A stretch of 43,344 bases of DNA from Planctomycetota bacterium (lineage in GTDB: Bacteria; Planctomycetota; UBA1135; GCA-002686595). Shown here in pieces: positions 23,969 to 32,871 of the stretch. The position numbers were made by a program, and so were the translations under genes. The notes below the pieces were generated by a model that searched no databases, was not told where the DNA came from, and worked only from the letters and a program-made list of their open reading frames with translations. Positions within the stretch are counted from its first letter, which is position 1. Every line of letters begins with the position of its first letter. The DNA lies in assembly GCA_947484275.1 (NCBI GenBank), contig CANKOY010000031.1:1-43344 (forward strand), written 5' to 3'.

Positions 23969-26623
23969 ATGCGCTTGCGCTTCCTTCTGCTCTCGTCGGC
24001 CCTCCTCCTCGGCACCTGGTCGTGCCGCTCCACCTCGTCCGACATGCCGACCGAGTCCAACGACTCGGTGGGGATGATCGATATCACTGCGCCCGCTGAC
24101 GGGTCCGGCGATGTCGAAATGAGCTCGGTCATGGAGTCGGAACCCATGCTTGCCCAGGCGCCAGTGGCGCCCGCGGACGTGGCTCAACCTGCGGACATGT
24201 CCGCCCAGGACGCTGAGCGCGTTCAGGTCATTCAGGATCGCCAGCGCGTGCTCGCTGCGGAGTACATCCGCCTCGGCGACGACGCTCTGGCCAGCGCGGA
24301 TCTGGATGGTGCGCTGCAGCACTTCAGCAACGCTCTCGAAGTGATGCCCTCGAGCCAACCGGCTCGCGATCGCATCCACAAAGTCGAGGCGTTGATGGGT
24401 GAGCGCTTCTCCACCGCCGGAGAATTCATCAAGGACGCCCAGGACGCCGAGGTCGTGCGCCGCGCCCAGGCGCGCCTCACCGCCGAGTCCGCCCAGCAGA
24501 TGGGCGACTTGGCCATGAAATCGGGCGACTACGACGCGGCCGCGCAGCACTACCGCCAGGCGCAGCTCGTCCTTCGCTATCACCCCCTGATCGCCACCGG
24601 CACGCTCGACGAGCAGCTGGTGACCGGCATGCTGGAGAAGGCCGTCAAGCTCGGCGCCGATGCTGAACTTGCTCGCGTCGAGAACGCGCGCAAGCAAGCG
24701 GAATTGACCAAGGCCGAGAAAGAGGCTGCCCAGCGCGAGTACCGCCAGAACAAGCTCCAGACGCTCTACGGTCAGGCCAACGAGGCCTACCTGAGCGAGA
24801 ACTTTGAGCGCGCCGAAGCGCTGATGGATCAAGTCCTGCTGGAAGACCCGGGCAACGAAAAGGCCGAGAACCTGCGTTCGTCCGCGCGCCTTGCGCGACA
24901 CACCAAGCGCGAGGACACCACGCGCCGCAACTACCGCGAGCAGTGGAAGCGCACATTCGACGAACTCGACGTCCTGGATGTGCCCCAGATCGACCCCGTG
25001 GTCTTTGATCCCAAGCGCTGGAAGGAAGTTTCCATGCGCGATCCGTTGGAGTTCGTCGGAACCCGCGGTGACGAGAATCTCGAGACGCAATCGGTGCTCG
25101 ACCGCCTCGAGAGCGTGCGCTTCGTCGTGCGCTTCATCGGGCCGGACGGCAAGGGCTCGCCGCTCACAGAGGTGGCCCAGTTCCTGCAAACACTGACCGG
25201 GGTCAACTTCGTGATCTCGAGCAAGGTCAGCACGGACCTCGACGAGGAAGCACAGACGATTCGGCTCGAGCTCGTGGATCAGAGCGTCCGGAAGGTGCTC
25301 GACCTGATCTCCTCGGTTTCCGAGAGCGTGCGCTGGAAGGTCGACAACGGCGTGGTCATGTTCGTGACCAAGGAAGAGATGCTGGGCGGGCAGGTGATGC
25401 GCATGTACGCCGTGCAGGACATCATCCACCCGATCCCGAGCTTCGCCGGCCGCGAAATGAACGTTTCGCCCTCGGGCGGAATCGACGCGCCCGACGAGAG
25501 CGAGCCGTCGCGCGAGGGTTTGGTCGTGACCTCCGACAAGATCGAAGGCCTGATCCGCAACAACATCGCGCCCGCATCGTGGAACGACGATCCGAAGAAC
25601 TCACTGCGCATCGCCGACAACGGCACGATGGTCGTCTACCAGACGCCCGAAGTGCAGGCGCAGATCAAGGACCTGCTGGACGACCTGCGTGAAGCCACGG
25701 GCATCATGGTCGACATCCAGGCTCGCTTCCTGACGGTCCAGGACAACTTCCTCGAGGACATCGGTTTGGACTTCCGCGGTCTCGGTCAGCCGGGCCTTGG
25801 CACCAACAACTTCTTCAACGACTTCGGCGCGAGCGGCGTGCAGTCGGACCTTGGCCGAGACATCGGGCAGGGCACTGACCTCGGCGCCTTCTTAGACGAT
25901 GGCCAAGACGGTGACATCCGCGCCCGCACGGAAAACCTCTACGACATCGGCCTCGGCGATCCCAATACGATCACCAACGCCGGCGGCCTTGCGGCCTCCT
26001 GGTCGTACCTGAACGACGCGGAGCTCAGCATGGTGCTGCGCGCCGTCTCCAAGTCCGAGCGCATCGAACTGGTCACTGCCCCGCGCCTGCTCGTGTTCAA
26101 CACGGCGCGCGCGAACATCGCGGTGCTCAACCAGGTCGCCTACGTCAAGGACTTCGACGTTGAGATCGCCCAGGCGGCATCGATCGCAGACCCGATCATC
26201 GACGTCGTCCAGGACGGCGTGGTGCTCGACGTTCGCCCGGTGGTTTCCGCTGACCGGCGCTTCGTCCTGATGGAACTGCGCCCGACGGTGGCGACCCTGA
26301 AGCGTCCGATCCGCCAGCAGACCACCACCTTGGGTTCCCAGAACTCGGTGGCGATCGAACTGCCGGAAGTCGACATCCAGCGCGTGCGCACCACCGTTCC
26401 GATGCCTGACGGCGGCACGGTGCTGCTCGGTGGTCTCAAGGTCTCCGAGAAACAAGACCTGCGCTCGGGGATCCCGATCCTCAACAAGATTCCCGTGATG
26501 CGGATCCTGTTCGAGCGCAAGGGTTCCTACACGTCGAACCGCAAGCTCCTGATTCTGCTGAAGGCGAACATCGTCATTCCGCAGGAAACCGCGCCGACGC
26601 CGGCGCAAATGGGCGCGCGCTGA
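23969..26623 (+). CDS. Secretin family lipoprotein with TPR-rich N-terminus (secretin 1)
   Basis: 884 aa. Lipoprotein-like signal MRLRFLLLSSALLLGTWSC with Cys19 (Trp at -2 is unusual). Residues about 90-330 hold TPR-like units ('YIRLGDDALASADLDGALQHFSNALE', 'GDLAMKSGDYDAAAQHYRQAQ', 'ANEAYLSENFERAEALMDQVLL') and a charged coiled coil. An N0/STN-like fold lies around 390-480 and an N1-like domain around 480-600. The beta-barrel domain covers about 680-860, with VPMPDGGTVLLGGL near 810, 'IPILNKIPVMRILF' and a final ILLKANIVI. It should form an outer-membrane multimeric pore. No GspC, GspE or pilin genes accompany it, so a classical type II system is unlikely. ATG 23969 was chosen for the signal. 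Confidence 0.9.
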   Translation: MRLRFLLLSSALLLGTWSCRSTSSDMPTESNDSVGMIDITAPADGSGDVEMSSVMESEPMLAQAPVAPADVAQPADMSAQDAERVQVIQDRQRVLAAEYIRLGDDALASADLDGALQHFSNALEVMPSSQPARDRIHKVEALMGERFSTAGEFIKDAQDAEVVRRAQARLTAESAQQMGDLAMKSGDYDAAAQHYRQAQLVLRYHPLIATGTLDEQLVTGMLEKAVKLGADAELARVENARKQAELTKAEKEAAQREYRQNKLQTLYGQANEAYLSENFERAEALMDQVLLEDPGNEKAENLRSSARLARHTKREDTTRRNYREQWKRTFDELDVLDVPQIDPVVFDPKRWKEVSMRDPLEFVGTRGDENLETQSVLDRLESVRFVVRFIGPDGKGSPLTEVAQFLQTLTGVNFVISSKVSTDLDEEAQTIRLELVDQSVRKVLDLISSVSESVRWKVDNGVVMFVTKEEMLGGQVMRMYAVQDIIHPIPSFAGREMNVSPSGGIDAPDESEPSREGLVVTSDKIEGLIRNNIAPASWNDDPKNSLRIADNGTMVVYQTPEVQAQIKDLLDDLREATGIMVDIQARFLTVQDNFLEDIGLDFRGLGQPGLGTNNFFNDFGASGVQSDLGRDIGQGTDLGAFLDDGQDGDIRARTENLYDIGLGDPNTITNAGGLAASWSYLNDAELSMVLRAVSKSERIELVTAPRLLVFNTARANIAVLNQVAYVKDFDVEIAQAASIADPIIDVVQDGVVLDVRPVVSADRRFVLMELRPTVATLKRPIRQQTTTLGSQNSVAIELPEVDIQRVRTTVPMPDGGTVLLGGLKVSEKQDLRSGIPILNKIPVMRILFERKGSYTSNRKLLILLKANIVIPQETAPTPAQMGAR

Positions 26624-26643
26624 GCCACGCCAGGCTGGCTCGA

Positions 26644-26659
26644 CGGCCCCCCGGGGCCG
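26644..26659 (+). terminator. Short hairpin after secretin 1
   Basis: CGGCCCC and GGGGCCG pair around CC, 20 bases after the secretin stop. No T-run follows. It may act with the longer hairpin just downstream. Confidence 0.4.
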
Positions 26660-26681
26660 GTTGAGCGGGCCCCGAAATCAC

Positions 26682-26715
26682 GGAGGCCGCTGTCCCCTAG
26701 GGGACAGCGGCCTCC
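26682..26715 (+). terminator. 34-base perfect palindrome, terminator candidate
   Basis: Two 17-base halves (GGAGGCCGCTGTCCCCT and its complement) form a fully self-complementary block centred on CTAG at 26697-26700. As RNA it folds to a very stable stem, about 59 bases after the secretin stop. It lacks the usual U-tract, as many terminators in GC-rich phyla do. It could also bind a protein on double-stranded DNA. Confidence 0.6.
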
Positions 26716-26928
26716 CGCTGTTCCAGCGGGCGCGATCAGTGCGCAGGCCCCGCGAGGTAACTGCACTTCGATCGAGGACTAGTGCGACGTGAGATCGTCT
26801 CGGAGACGAGCGCGTCACTCGCGCTCGCGCAAAGGGGCGAGTATCCTGCCGCCCCCGATCATCGCGACCCCAGGCTGCCCTCAGGGCACGCCGAGGGAAA
26901 CGGTGAAGGGGCACTGCGCTCGGTTCTG

Positions 26929-26952
26929 CGCGCGATCGTCAACGATCGCGCG
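26929..26952. repeat. 24-base hairpin with 11-bp arms upstream of TPR protein 1
   Basis: CGCGCGATCGT and ACGATCGCGCG pair perfectly around CA, 97 bases before the ATG at 27050. It contains two CGATCG-like cores (GCGATCG). It may be an operator or an RNA stem in the leader. Confidence 0.5.
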
Positions 26953-27049
26953 GATGTCCGCAGCCGAGTTCCCGCGCTACGGCGTTGGAAGCCGCAGTGC
27001 GCGCAGCTCACGACTGAACACACGGCGGCCCAAAGCCGCACACCCCGCC

Positions 27050-29968
27050 ATGCGAATCTCCACATCCCGCCCCATGCTCGCCGCCTTGATCATGATCCTG
27101 GGTTCCCTGCCGCTCGCCGCGCAGAAGAGCGGGGCCGAGACTCAGCGCGACATCGACTACGCGCGCGGGCTCGCCACCCGCTGGGGCTTCACTGACATGT
27201 CCGAGACCGTGCTCACGCGCCTGGAGAAGTCCGGCGCCAGCGGCCGGGTCGCGGACGAGATCCAGTTGCTGAAGTGCGACATCTACGCCATCGGCGCGGG
27301 TCGTGTGTCCGATCGGGCCCAGCGCGACGAGTTGTTGCGCAAGGCGCTGACGGCGTACGAAACCTACATCTCGACGCACTCCGGTGCCGAGAACAAGGCT
27401 CAAGCGGAGGCGTCCTACGTCGACACCGCACTGAACTACGGTCGCTCGCTCTCGGCCGGTCTCGACGAATCCGCCGGCGCTGAGCAGGAAGTGATCAAGA
27501 AGGAGTTGCAGGAGTCCCTGACCAAGGCGATCGCGAAAACCGGCGAACTCGGAAATGCGCTAAAAATCATCGACAACCGCTCGGCTGAACAGGACCGCCA
27601 GTTGTTCGAACTGTTGATCAACCGCGCCTCGCTGTTGCTGCTGGTCGCGCGGTCCCAAACCGACGGCGTCTACAACTTCCAGCAGGCCAAGAGCTCCTAC
27701 GAGCAGGTCGTGGACATCTCTGGGGAAACCAGTTCTGCCGGCCTGCGGGCCTTCATCGGGGTCGGCGACGTGTACCTGGCCGAGGGCAAACCCCTTGAAG
27801 CCGTGGAGTTTTACCTGTTCGTCGGCGACACGGCGATCCCGCGCGACGCCGTTGCGTGGGCCACGCAGGCCAAGGAGCTCCCTAGTGACGAGATCCAGCG
27901 CCGCTTCGCTCTCGTGCAGCTCGCCACGCCTGGGATCATCCAGTCGCTCCTGTCCTCCGGCGACGCGGGCCGCGCCTGTGGCGAAGGCATGCGCCTGCTC
28001 AACATCTGGAATCGCGACGGTCTCGACCTGATCGCGCCCTGGGGCTACCAGAGCCTTTTGGGGATCGTCACTGCCCTCAGCGAGGCCGGCGGATTCGTCG
28101 GCGGCGAATTGAAGTCAGGCACCGTGCAGTGGTTTCCCAGCGCCGAGGGCCTGCAGGCCAAGTTCCCGCAAAAGCGCCAGCAGCGCACCGCGCTCGATTT
28201 GGCGCTGGCCCTTGCACAGCAGGTCAACGAGGACAACCGCGGAAACTCACTGGGGGCGCGCGCGGCGCGCTTGATCGGAGAAATCATCGAACAACCCGGA
28301 GTCGATGTCTCGCCGGAGATCCTGATCGAGGCCGCGCGCGGGAAGGCCAATGACAGGGATCACCTCGGCGCCATCAGCGCTTACAAGCGCGTGCTGACCG
28401 CGATCGAGAACCGCGATGCCGCGGTGCGCGCCGAGTACGGTCCGCGCGTGCTCAATGGAATTGGACGGGCGTACATGAGTCTCGAGCGCCCGCTCGAGGC
28501 AGCCATGGTGTTCCAGGAGTCGGTGGAATCGTGGCTCGGCGATCCGGAATTCGACTCGCTCAACTCGCGCGGGTTCTACAACGCCGCCAACGCGCTCAAG
28601 CGCAAGATCAAGGGCGACGCTTTGATCGACGGACTGTTCACCAGCGCGGAGCAGGCGTTGCTGAAGAACGACTCGACCGGCCAGGGCGAGATCAAATTCA
28701 GGCTCGCATCGCGCGCCTACGACGAGGGCAGCGATTACGCCAAGGCGCGGGAGCTCTTCAAGGTGGTGCCCAGCGACACGGTCAGCTACGAAAAGGCCCT
28801 GGTCTACGTCGGCGTTTGCGAATTTCAAGTCGGCCGGGACGCCGCCGATTACGACCTGGCTATTCGCGTCTTCGACGACTACCTCAACAAGTTCCTCAAG
28901 GACCCGCTCAACGCCCTGGGCGCCGCGCAGTTGGCCAAGGATGCGAAACGCACGGAGGCCACCGCCACCGCGACCTTCTATTGGGGTCTGGCGGAGTTCC
29001 TCAAGGCCGAAGCGAAGAAGGGCGGCGACTGGAACAAGGTCGTCGAATTGCTCGACGGCTACGAGGAGCGCTTCCCGCTGCAGACCAGCTTCGCGGCGTC
29101 GGCCATGTACCGCGTAATCCTGGCCCAATATCAACTCGGCAATTCGAAGGCCGTGGACGCCACCTACGCCAAGATGCTGGCCAAGTTCCCCACGGACAAA
29201 TGGACCGCGCGCGCCGCCCTGGAAATCTTCTCGGCACTCGAGGCCGACTACAACCGCCTGAAGACCGCGACGACTCCCGCCGAGATCGCCAAGGCCAAGG
29301 CGGCCCTGAGGAAGATGGCCGACTACCTCGAGATCGGCAACCAGAACGCATCGGCACCGGCGTTTTCCAACCTGCGGCGCGAATCTCAACTGTGGATGGA
29401 GCTCGGTGAATGGGCCAAGGCCGAGTCCTTGCTGCGGAAAATCGTCTCGAAGTTCTCTAGCGGCGAGTCCGCGGACCAGATCGCACCTTACATCCTGCCC
29501 GATCTCGGCATGGCCTTGTTCAGGCAGGACAAGCTGAAGGAGTGCGCCGACCTGCTCGCTCCGCTGGTGGACGAGAAGAAGGCGACCCTGGATACGACCG
29601 CGACCTACGCGCGGGCACTGACGGGCTACGCTGAGCTGACCCGCGACGAGGAGGGCCGTCAGCGCGGTGTGCGCGTGGTCGCTGGAGTTGGGACCCCCGA
29701 GTCGCTCAAGACCGGGACGGAGCTGCTCGGAAAGCTGCTCGAAACCGTTAAGAACCGCGAGGGCGCCTGGTCCCCGGTCTGGCTCGGGATGAAGTTCGAC
29801 CAGGTCTATGCCCTGCACGCCTGGTCGAAGCTCGACAGCAATCGTCTCGATCTGGCCAAGTCCCAGGTGACGATGCTGCAGGTCGAGTACGGGGGCGACA
29901 ACCTGCCCAACCTTCAGGACGCGGACCTGCGAGCCAAGTTCGCCTGGCTATTCGGGCAACTGCGTTGA
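27050..29968 (+). CDS. Large exported TPR protein (TPR protein 1)
   Basis: 972 aa. Signal peptide MRISTSRPMLAALIMILGSLPLAAQ, probably cut after LAA, then helical repeats through to the end. TPR-like units include 'GVGDVYLAEGKPLEAVEFYLFVGD', 'ISAYKRVLTAIENRDAAVRAEYGPRVLNGIGRAYMSLERPLEAAMVFQESV', 'YVGVCEFQVGRDAADYDLAIRVFDDYL' and 'LWMELGEWAKAESLLRKIVSKF'. No enzymatic motif was seen. It probably acts as a periplasmic scaffold. The start 27050 is chosen for the signal sequence; the upstream open frame is Arg-rich and unconserved in style. It lies between the first secretin and the ExbB/ExbD genes. Confidence 0.86.
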   Translation: MRISTSRPMLAALIMILGSLPLAAQKSGAETQRDIDYARGLATRWGFTDMSETVLTRLEKSGASGRVADEIQLLKCDIYAIGAGRVSDRAQRDELLRKALTAYETYISTHSGAENKAQAEASYVDTALNYGRSLSAGLDESAGAEQEVIKKELQESLTKAIAKTGELGNALKIIDNRSAEQDRQLFELLINRASLLLLVARSQTDGVYNFQQAKSSYEQVVDISGETSSAGLRAFIGVGDVYLAEGKPLEAVEFYLFVGDTAIPRDAVAWATQAKELPSDEIQRRFALVQLATPGIIQSLLSSGDAGRACGEGMRLLNIWNRDGLDLIAPWGYQSLLGIVTALSEAGGFVGGELKSGTVQWFPSAEGLQAKFPQKRQQRTALDLALALAQQVNEDNRGNSLGARAARLIGEIIEQPGVDVSPEILIEAARGKANDRDHLGAISAYKRVLTAIENRDAAVRAEYGPRVLNGIGRAYMSLERPLEAAMVFQESVESWLGDPEFDSLNSRGFYNAANALKRKIKGDALIDGLFTSAEQALLKNDSTGQGEIKFRLASRAYDEGSDYAKARELFKVVPSDTVSYEKALVYVGVCEFQVGRDAADYDLAIRVFDDYLNKFLKDPLNALGAAQLAKDAKRTEATATATFYWGLAEFLKAEAKKGGDWNKVVELLDGYEERFPLQTSFAASAMYRVILAQYQLGNSKAVDATYAKMLAKFPTDKWTARAALEIFSALEADYNRLKTATTPAEIAKAKAALRKMADYLEIGNQNASAPAFSNLRRESQLWMELGEWAKAESLLRKIVSKFSSGESADQIAPYILPDLGMALFRQDKLKECADLLAPLVDEKKATLDTTATYARALTGYAELTRDEEGRQRGVRVVAGVGTPESLKTGTELLGKLLETVKNREGAWSPVWLGMKFDQVYALHAWSKLDSNRLDLAKSQVTMLQVEYGGDNLPNLQDADLRAKFAWLFGQLR

Positions 29969-30035
29969 GGCTCCTTCGCCACGCTTCCCCCTACCTAGCC
30001 CCGCGCCGATAGCCTCCGACCCGGTAAGTTCAGGG

Positions 30036-30063
30036 TTGTCGATCTCCGACCCCGAGATAGAAT
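30036..30063 (+). promoter_or_regulatory. Promoter candidate for TPR protein 2
   Basis: TTGTCG (30036-30041), a 16-base spacer and TAGAAT (30058-30063). Transcription would start near 30070, five or six bases before the ATG at 30076, giving an almost leaderless message. Confidence 0.45.
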
Positions 30064-30075
30064 GCTCCGCCTCAC

Positions 30076-31362
30076 ATGCTTTGTTCAGCGGTCAACGTAG
30101 TTCGTTTTCTGACCCAATCGGCAGCCAGCACCCTGGCGACCGCGCGAGTTCTGCGCGGAGGTGCCTCAGCGCGTGCACCCGCACTTTTGTGCGCGGCGGC
30201 GTTTGCGGTTTGCGCACTGCCCTCTGCGGCCCCCGGCTCCTCCGGCGGAGAATCGCAGGCCCCGGCTCGGGCGACGCCGGGCAAGAGCGACCAGCTCTCG
30301 GTCCGCAGCAAGCGTGACGGCTCGCTGCAGTTGCTCTCCGGCAGCGTCACGACGAACAACCTCGATCACGTCGTGGTGTCGGTCGGCGGAAAGGACAACA
30401 AGCTCGATTCAGAACTCGTTGTTCGCATCACGTGGGGTGACGTTCCCGCCGCCTACAAGGATGGCCGCGTGTACCTCTTGCGCGACCAGTTCTCTGATGC
30501 GGCGGCACAGTTTCGGCTGTGCGCCGCCGATCCTTCCGCGCGCGATGTGGTCAAGGCTTCGGCGCGTCTCCTCGCGGCGCAGTCTCTACTGCGCTGGGGC
30601 GCGAGCGACCCACTGCATTTCTCAGCGGCCGCTGAAGAAGCCGGCAAATTCCTCGCGGAATTCCCCATGAACCGGGAAGTGCCGGAGGTGCGCATGCTCC
30701 AGGCCCGCGCAAAGTGGATGGCAGGTCAAACATCCGAAGCTGCGCAGCTGTACAAGTCGATCTACGCCGAATGGACGCCCACCAGCTCCACGCCGGGCTA
30801 CAGGCGCGACCTGTGCCTCGAAGCCGCATTGTATTCGGCGCGCGCGATGTGTCAGGTTCAACCGCCCGATACTCTCGGCGCGCGCGAGCTGTACACGAGC
30901 CTCGACAAAGCTGCGGCCGCGGCCCTGGCCGGCCTGGAGGCCAATGACCCGAGTCGCGCGCGCTTGATCCAGTTGCGTGACGAGGGCGCCTTGGGCGACG
31001 GTTTCGCTGAGCTCGCTTCGGGGAATTCGCCGCAAGCTATGACCTTCTTCCAGGGCAAACTTGCGACCCGCGCCACGTCCACGGACACCCTGCGGTTTGG
31101 CGCCAGCTTCGGCCTGGCCCAGGCCCTCCGGGCTGGGGGGAAACTGCGCGAGGCCCAGATCGAGTTCGCCCGCGTCATCGGCCTGGACCATAGCGACCGC
31201 GACCGCGTCGCCGAGGCCCATCTGGGGCTTGCCGATACGACCCTCAAGCTCGCCGACCCCGACTCCGTCCCCCAGGCCAAGGCCTGGCTCGACGCGGTGG
31301 CGACCTCCCTTGGAGACACTTTGGCCGCGCGCCGGGCCAGGGAGATGCTGCAGAAGCTCTAA
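30076..31362 (+). CDS. Exported TPR protein (TPR protein 2)
   Basis: 428 aa. A long basic N-terminus (RFLTQSAASTLATARVLRGG) precedes the hydrophobic stretch APALLCAAAFAVCALPSAAPG, so it is secreted or anchored. A small beta-rich segment follows (SLQLLSGSVTTNNLDHVVVSVGG, about 80-110). TPR-like helices run to the end: 'GRVYLLRDQFSDAAAQFRLCAAD', 'ARAKWMAGQTSEAAQLYKSIYAEW', 'LAQALRAGGKLREAQIEFARVIGL'. The exact start is uncertain because the signal region is unusually long. It immediately precedes exbB, at a gap of 168 bases. Confidence 0.82.
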   Translation: MLCSAVNVVRFLTQSAASTLATARVLRGGASARAPALLCAAAFAVCALPSAAPGSSGGESQAPARATPGKSDQLSVRSKRDGSLQLLSGSVTTNNLDHVVVSVGGKDNKLDSELVVRITWGDVPAAYKDGRVYLLRDQFSDAAAQFRLCAADPSARDVVKASARLLAAQSLLRWGASDPLHFSAAAEEAGKFLAEFPMNREVPEVRMLQARAKWMAGQTSEAAQLYKSIYAEWTPTSSTPGYRRDLCLEAALYSARAMCQVQPPDTLGARELYTSLDKAAAAALAGLEANDPSRARLIQLRDEGALGDGFAELASGNSPQAMTFFQGKLATRATSTDTLRFGASFGLAQALRAGGKLREAQIEFARVIGLDHSDRDRVAEAHLGLADTTLKLADPDSVPQAKAWLDAVATSLGDTLAARRAREMLQKL

Positions 31363-31530
31363 TCCAGAAACACGGGAGACCCAGGCGCCTAGTGCGTGGG
31401 GCCACCCGCATCGCTGCCCCTGAGACTTAGACCCACACACTCGTCCCCCGCCGTCGACCCCCAGCTTCCCCACCGGTCGACGAGCCGAGAATTGGTTCCC
31501 ACCCCACCCCTCCTTTCCCCCGAATCCCAC

Positions 31531-32277
31531 ATGACGCCCCGGCTGATGGACGCATTGACCCGTTCGAAGATCCTCACGCGCGTTGGCGCAACCACTGCGC
31601 TGCTCGCTTTCACCACCCCCGTGACCTGGGCGTACCAGGCAACGACATCGGCCATCCCGCCGTCGCCCTCGCTGTTCGACTACATCGTGATGTCGGGCTT
31701 CATCGGCTGGTGTATCTGCGTGCTCTCAGTCGTCGCCTTGGCGATGGTGCTGGAAAACATCGTCACCCTGCGCCGCGAAAAATTGGCACCCCCGGAACTG
31801 GTGGACGAGGTCAAGTCGCTGTTCGACGAAGGCCAGTACCAGGACGCCATGGAGTTGTGCGAGAACGACAAGAGCTTCTTCGCTCGGGTCTGCGCGGCCG
31901 GCATTTCCAAGATCGGTCACTCCTACGAAATGATCGAGCACGCGCTGCAAGAAGCCGGCAACGAAGAGGCGATCAAGCTGCACCAGAAGGTCACCTGGCT
32001 GAGCATCGTCGCCGCCCTGTCCCCGATGCTTGGACTGTTCGGTACCGTGCAGGGAATGATCGTGGCCTTCCAAACGATCGCCACTACGGTCAACCCCTCC
32101 CCCGCCGAGCTGGCGACCGGTATTTATGTTGCGCTCCTTACGACCTTTGAGGGTCTGATGATCGCCATCCCCGTCGTTGCGGCCTACGCCTGGGTGCGCA
32201 ACCGCCTGGTGCGCTCAATCATCGAGGTCGGCGCGATCCTCGAGGACATGTTCGAGAAGTTCCGCCCGCAGGCCTAG
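31531..32277 (+). CDS. ExbB/TolQ/MotA-family proton channel protein
   Basis: 248 aa inner-membrane subunit of a proton-driven motor. An N-terminal hydrophobic stretch (TRVGATTALLAFTTPVTWAYQ) looks like a signal or extra membrane segment. Membrane segment 1 is at about 50-72 (YIVMSGFIGWCICVLSVVALAMVL). A cytoplasmic domain follows, and the paired segments are 'LSIVAALSPMLGLFGTVQGMIVAF' and 'LATGIYVALLTTFEGLMIAIPVVAAYAW'. GLFGTVQGM and the conserved Thr in LLTT are family hallmarks. The start 31531 was chosen over an upstream reading that is Pro-rich. The next two genes are its ExbD partners. Confidence 0.93.
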   Translation: MTPRLMDALTRSKILTRVGATTALLAFTTPVTWAYQATTSAIPPSPSLFDYIVMSGFIGWCICVLSVVALAMVLENIVTLRREKLAPPELVDEVKSLFDEGQYQDAMELCENDKSFFARVCAAGISKIGHSYEMIEHALQEAGNEEAIKLHQKVTWLSIVAALSPMLGLFGTVQGMIVAFQTIATTVNPSPAELATGIYVALLTTFEGLMIAIPVVAAYAWVRNRLVRSIIEVGAILEDMFEKFRPQA

Positions 32278-32340
32278 GGATTCGGTCACGGATGCGACCC
32301 GGCGCGCTAGTTCTGCTGGCACGCCGGGCGCATAGGACCA

Positions 32341-32347
32341 AAAGGAG
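32341..32347 (+). promoter_or_regulatory. Strong ribosome binding site for exbD1
   Basis: AAAGGAG six bases before ATG 32354, in a genome where many genes lack clear sites. High ExbD1 output relative to neighbours is likely. Confidence 0.65.
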
Positions 32348-32353
32348 AACTGC

Positions 32354-32869
32354 ATGAATCTCAAGAAGGACAACAACGAGCCCGACGTCGAGATGGACAT
32401 GACTCCGATGATCGACTGCGTTTTCCAGTTGATCATTTTTTTCATGCTCATCATGGACATGAGCTCGAAGGAGTTGGAAGAGCTCTATCTGCCGCCTGCA
32501 AAGGTCGCGACAGCGGACAAACCGGACCCAAGGGAAGTACGCCCGATCATCAACATCCTCACGGACGGATCGATCGTGGTGAAGCGCGACGTGTACTACG
32601 ATCCGAAGAACGACGACAAGTACAAGCGCGTGCGCGAGTACCTCGCGCGCATGGCCCAGCAGATGCCCAAAGAGGCGATCACGCCGGGAAGTCCGATCAT
32701 GGTGCCGAAGAATCCAATTCTGATCCGTGCGGACCAGGGAACGCCCGCGAAATACGTCCAGAAGGTGATGGAAATCTGCGGCGCCCAGGGGATTCAGATC
32801 TGGAAAGTCGAGTTGGCCGCGAAGGTCGATGTGGCTGAAGGCGCGGACGGCGCAGCAGGAGGTAACTAG
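32354..32869 (+). CDS. ExbD/TolR-family protein 1
   Basis: 171 aa. A short cytoplasmic start (MNLKKDNNEPDVEMDMTPMID) leads into one membrane helix (CVFQLIIFFMLIMDM). Asp21 in TPMID is the proton-carrying residue of the family. The rest is a periplasmic ExbD domain ('RPIINILTDGSIVVKRDVYY', 'PILIRADQGTPAKYVQKVMEIC'). It works with the ExbB protein as the stator that converts proton flow to mechanical force. The next ExbD starts two bases after its stop codon. Confidence 0.92.
   Translation: MNLKKDNNEPDVEMDMTPMIDCVFQLIIFFMLIMDMSSKELEELYLPPAKVATADKPDPREVRPIINILTDGSIVVKRDVYYDPKNDDKYKRVREYLARMAQQMPKEAITPGSPIMVPKNPILIRADQGTPAKYVQKVMEICGAQGIQIWKVELAAKVDVAEGADGAAGGN
32857..32862 (+). promoter_or_regulatory. 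Ribosome binding site for exbD2
   Basis: AGGAGG inside the end of exbD1, nine bases before ATG 32872. A second ATG at 32878 is also in frame. This site fits either. Confidence 0.6.
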
Positions 32870-32871
32870 CC

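Larger units (their letters stand above)
26624..27049. other. Gene-free stretch between secretin 1 and TPR protein 1
   Basis: 426 bases without a supported gene, although the frame of the downstream TPR gene stays open back to 26789. It holds two terminator-like hairpins (26644-26659, 26682-26715), a short palindrome CGTCTC-G-GAGACG (26796-26808) and a 24-base hairpin (26929-26952). TATCCT at 26842-26847 resembles a -10 but no -35 is placed for it. Confidence 0.55.

Noticed and set aside
23405..25429. 674-codon open frame on the minus strand across the glycosylase end and secretin 1
   Set aside because: Overlaps two well-supported genes and a promoter region. No domain and no plausible start.
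26789..27049. N-terminal extension of TPR protein 1
   Set aside because: The added 87 residues are Arg/Ser-rich and would bury a clear signal peptide at 27050. The region also holds a strong hairpin.
28247..29818. 523-codon open frame on the minus strand opposite TPR protein 1
   Set aside because: Shadow of the TPR gene. Leu/Gly/Arg/Val-rich with no motif.
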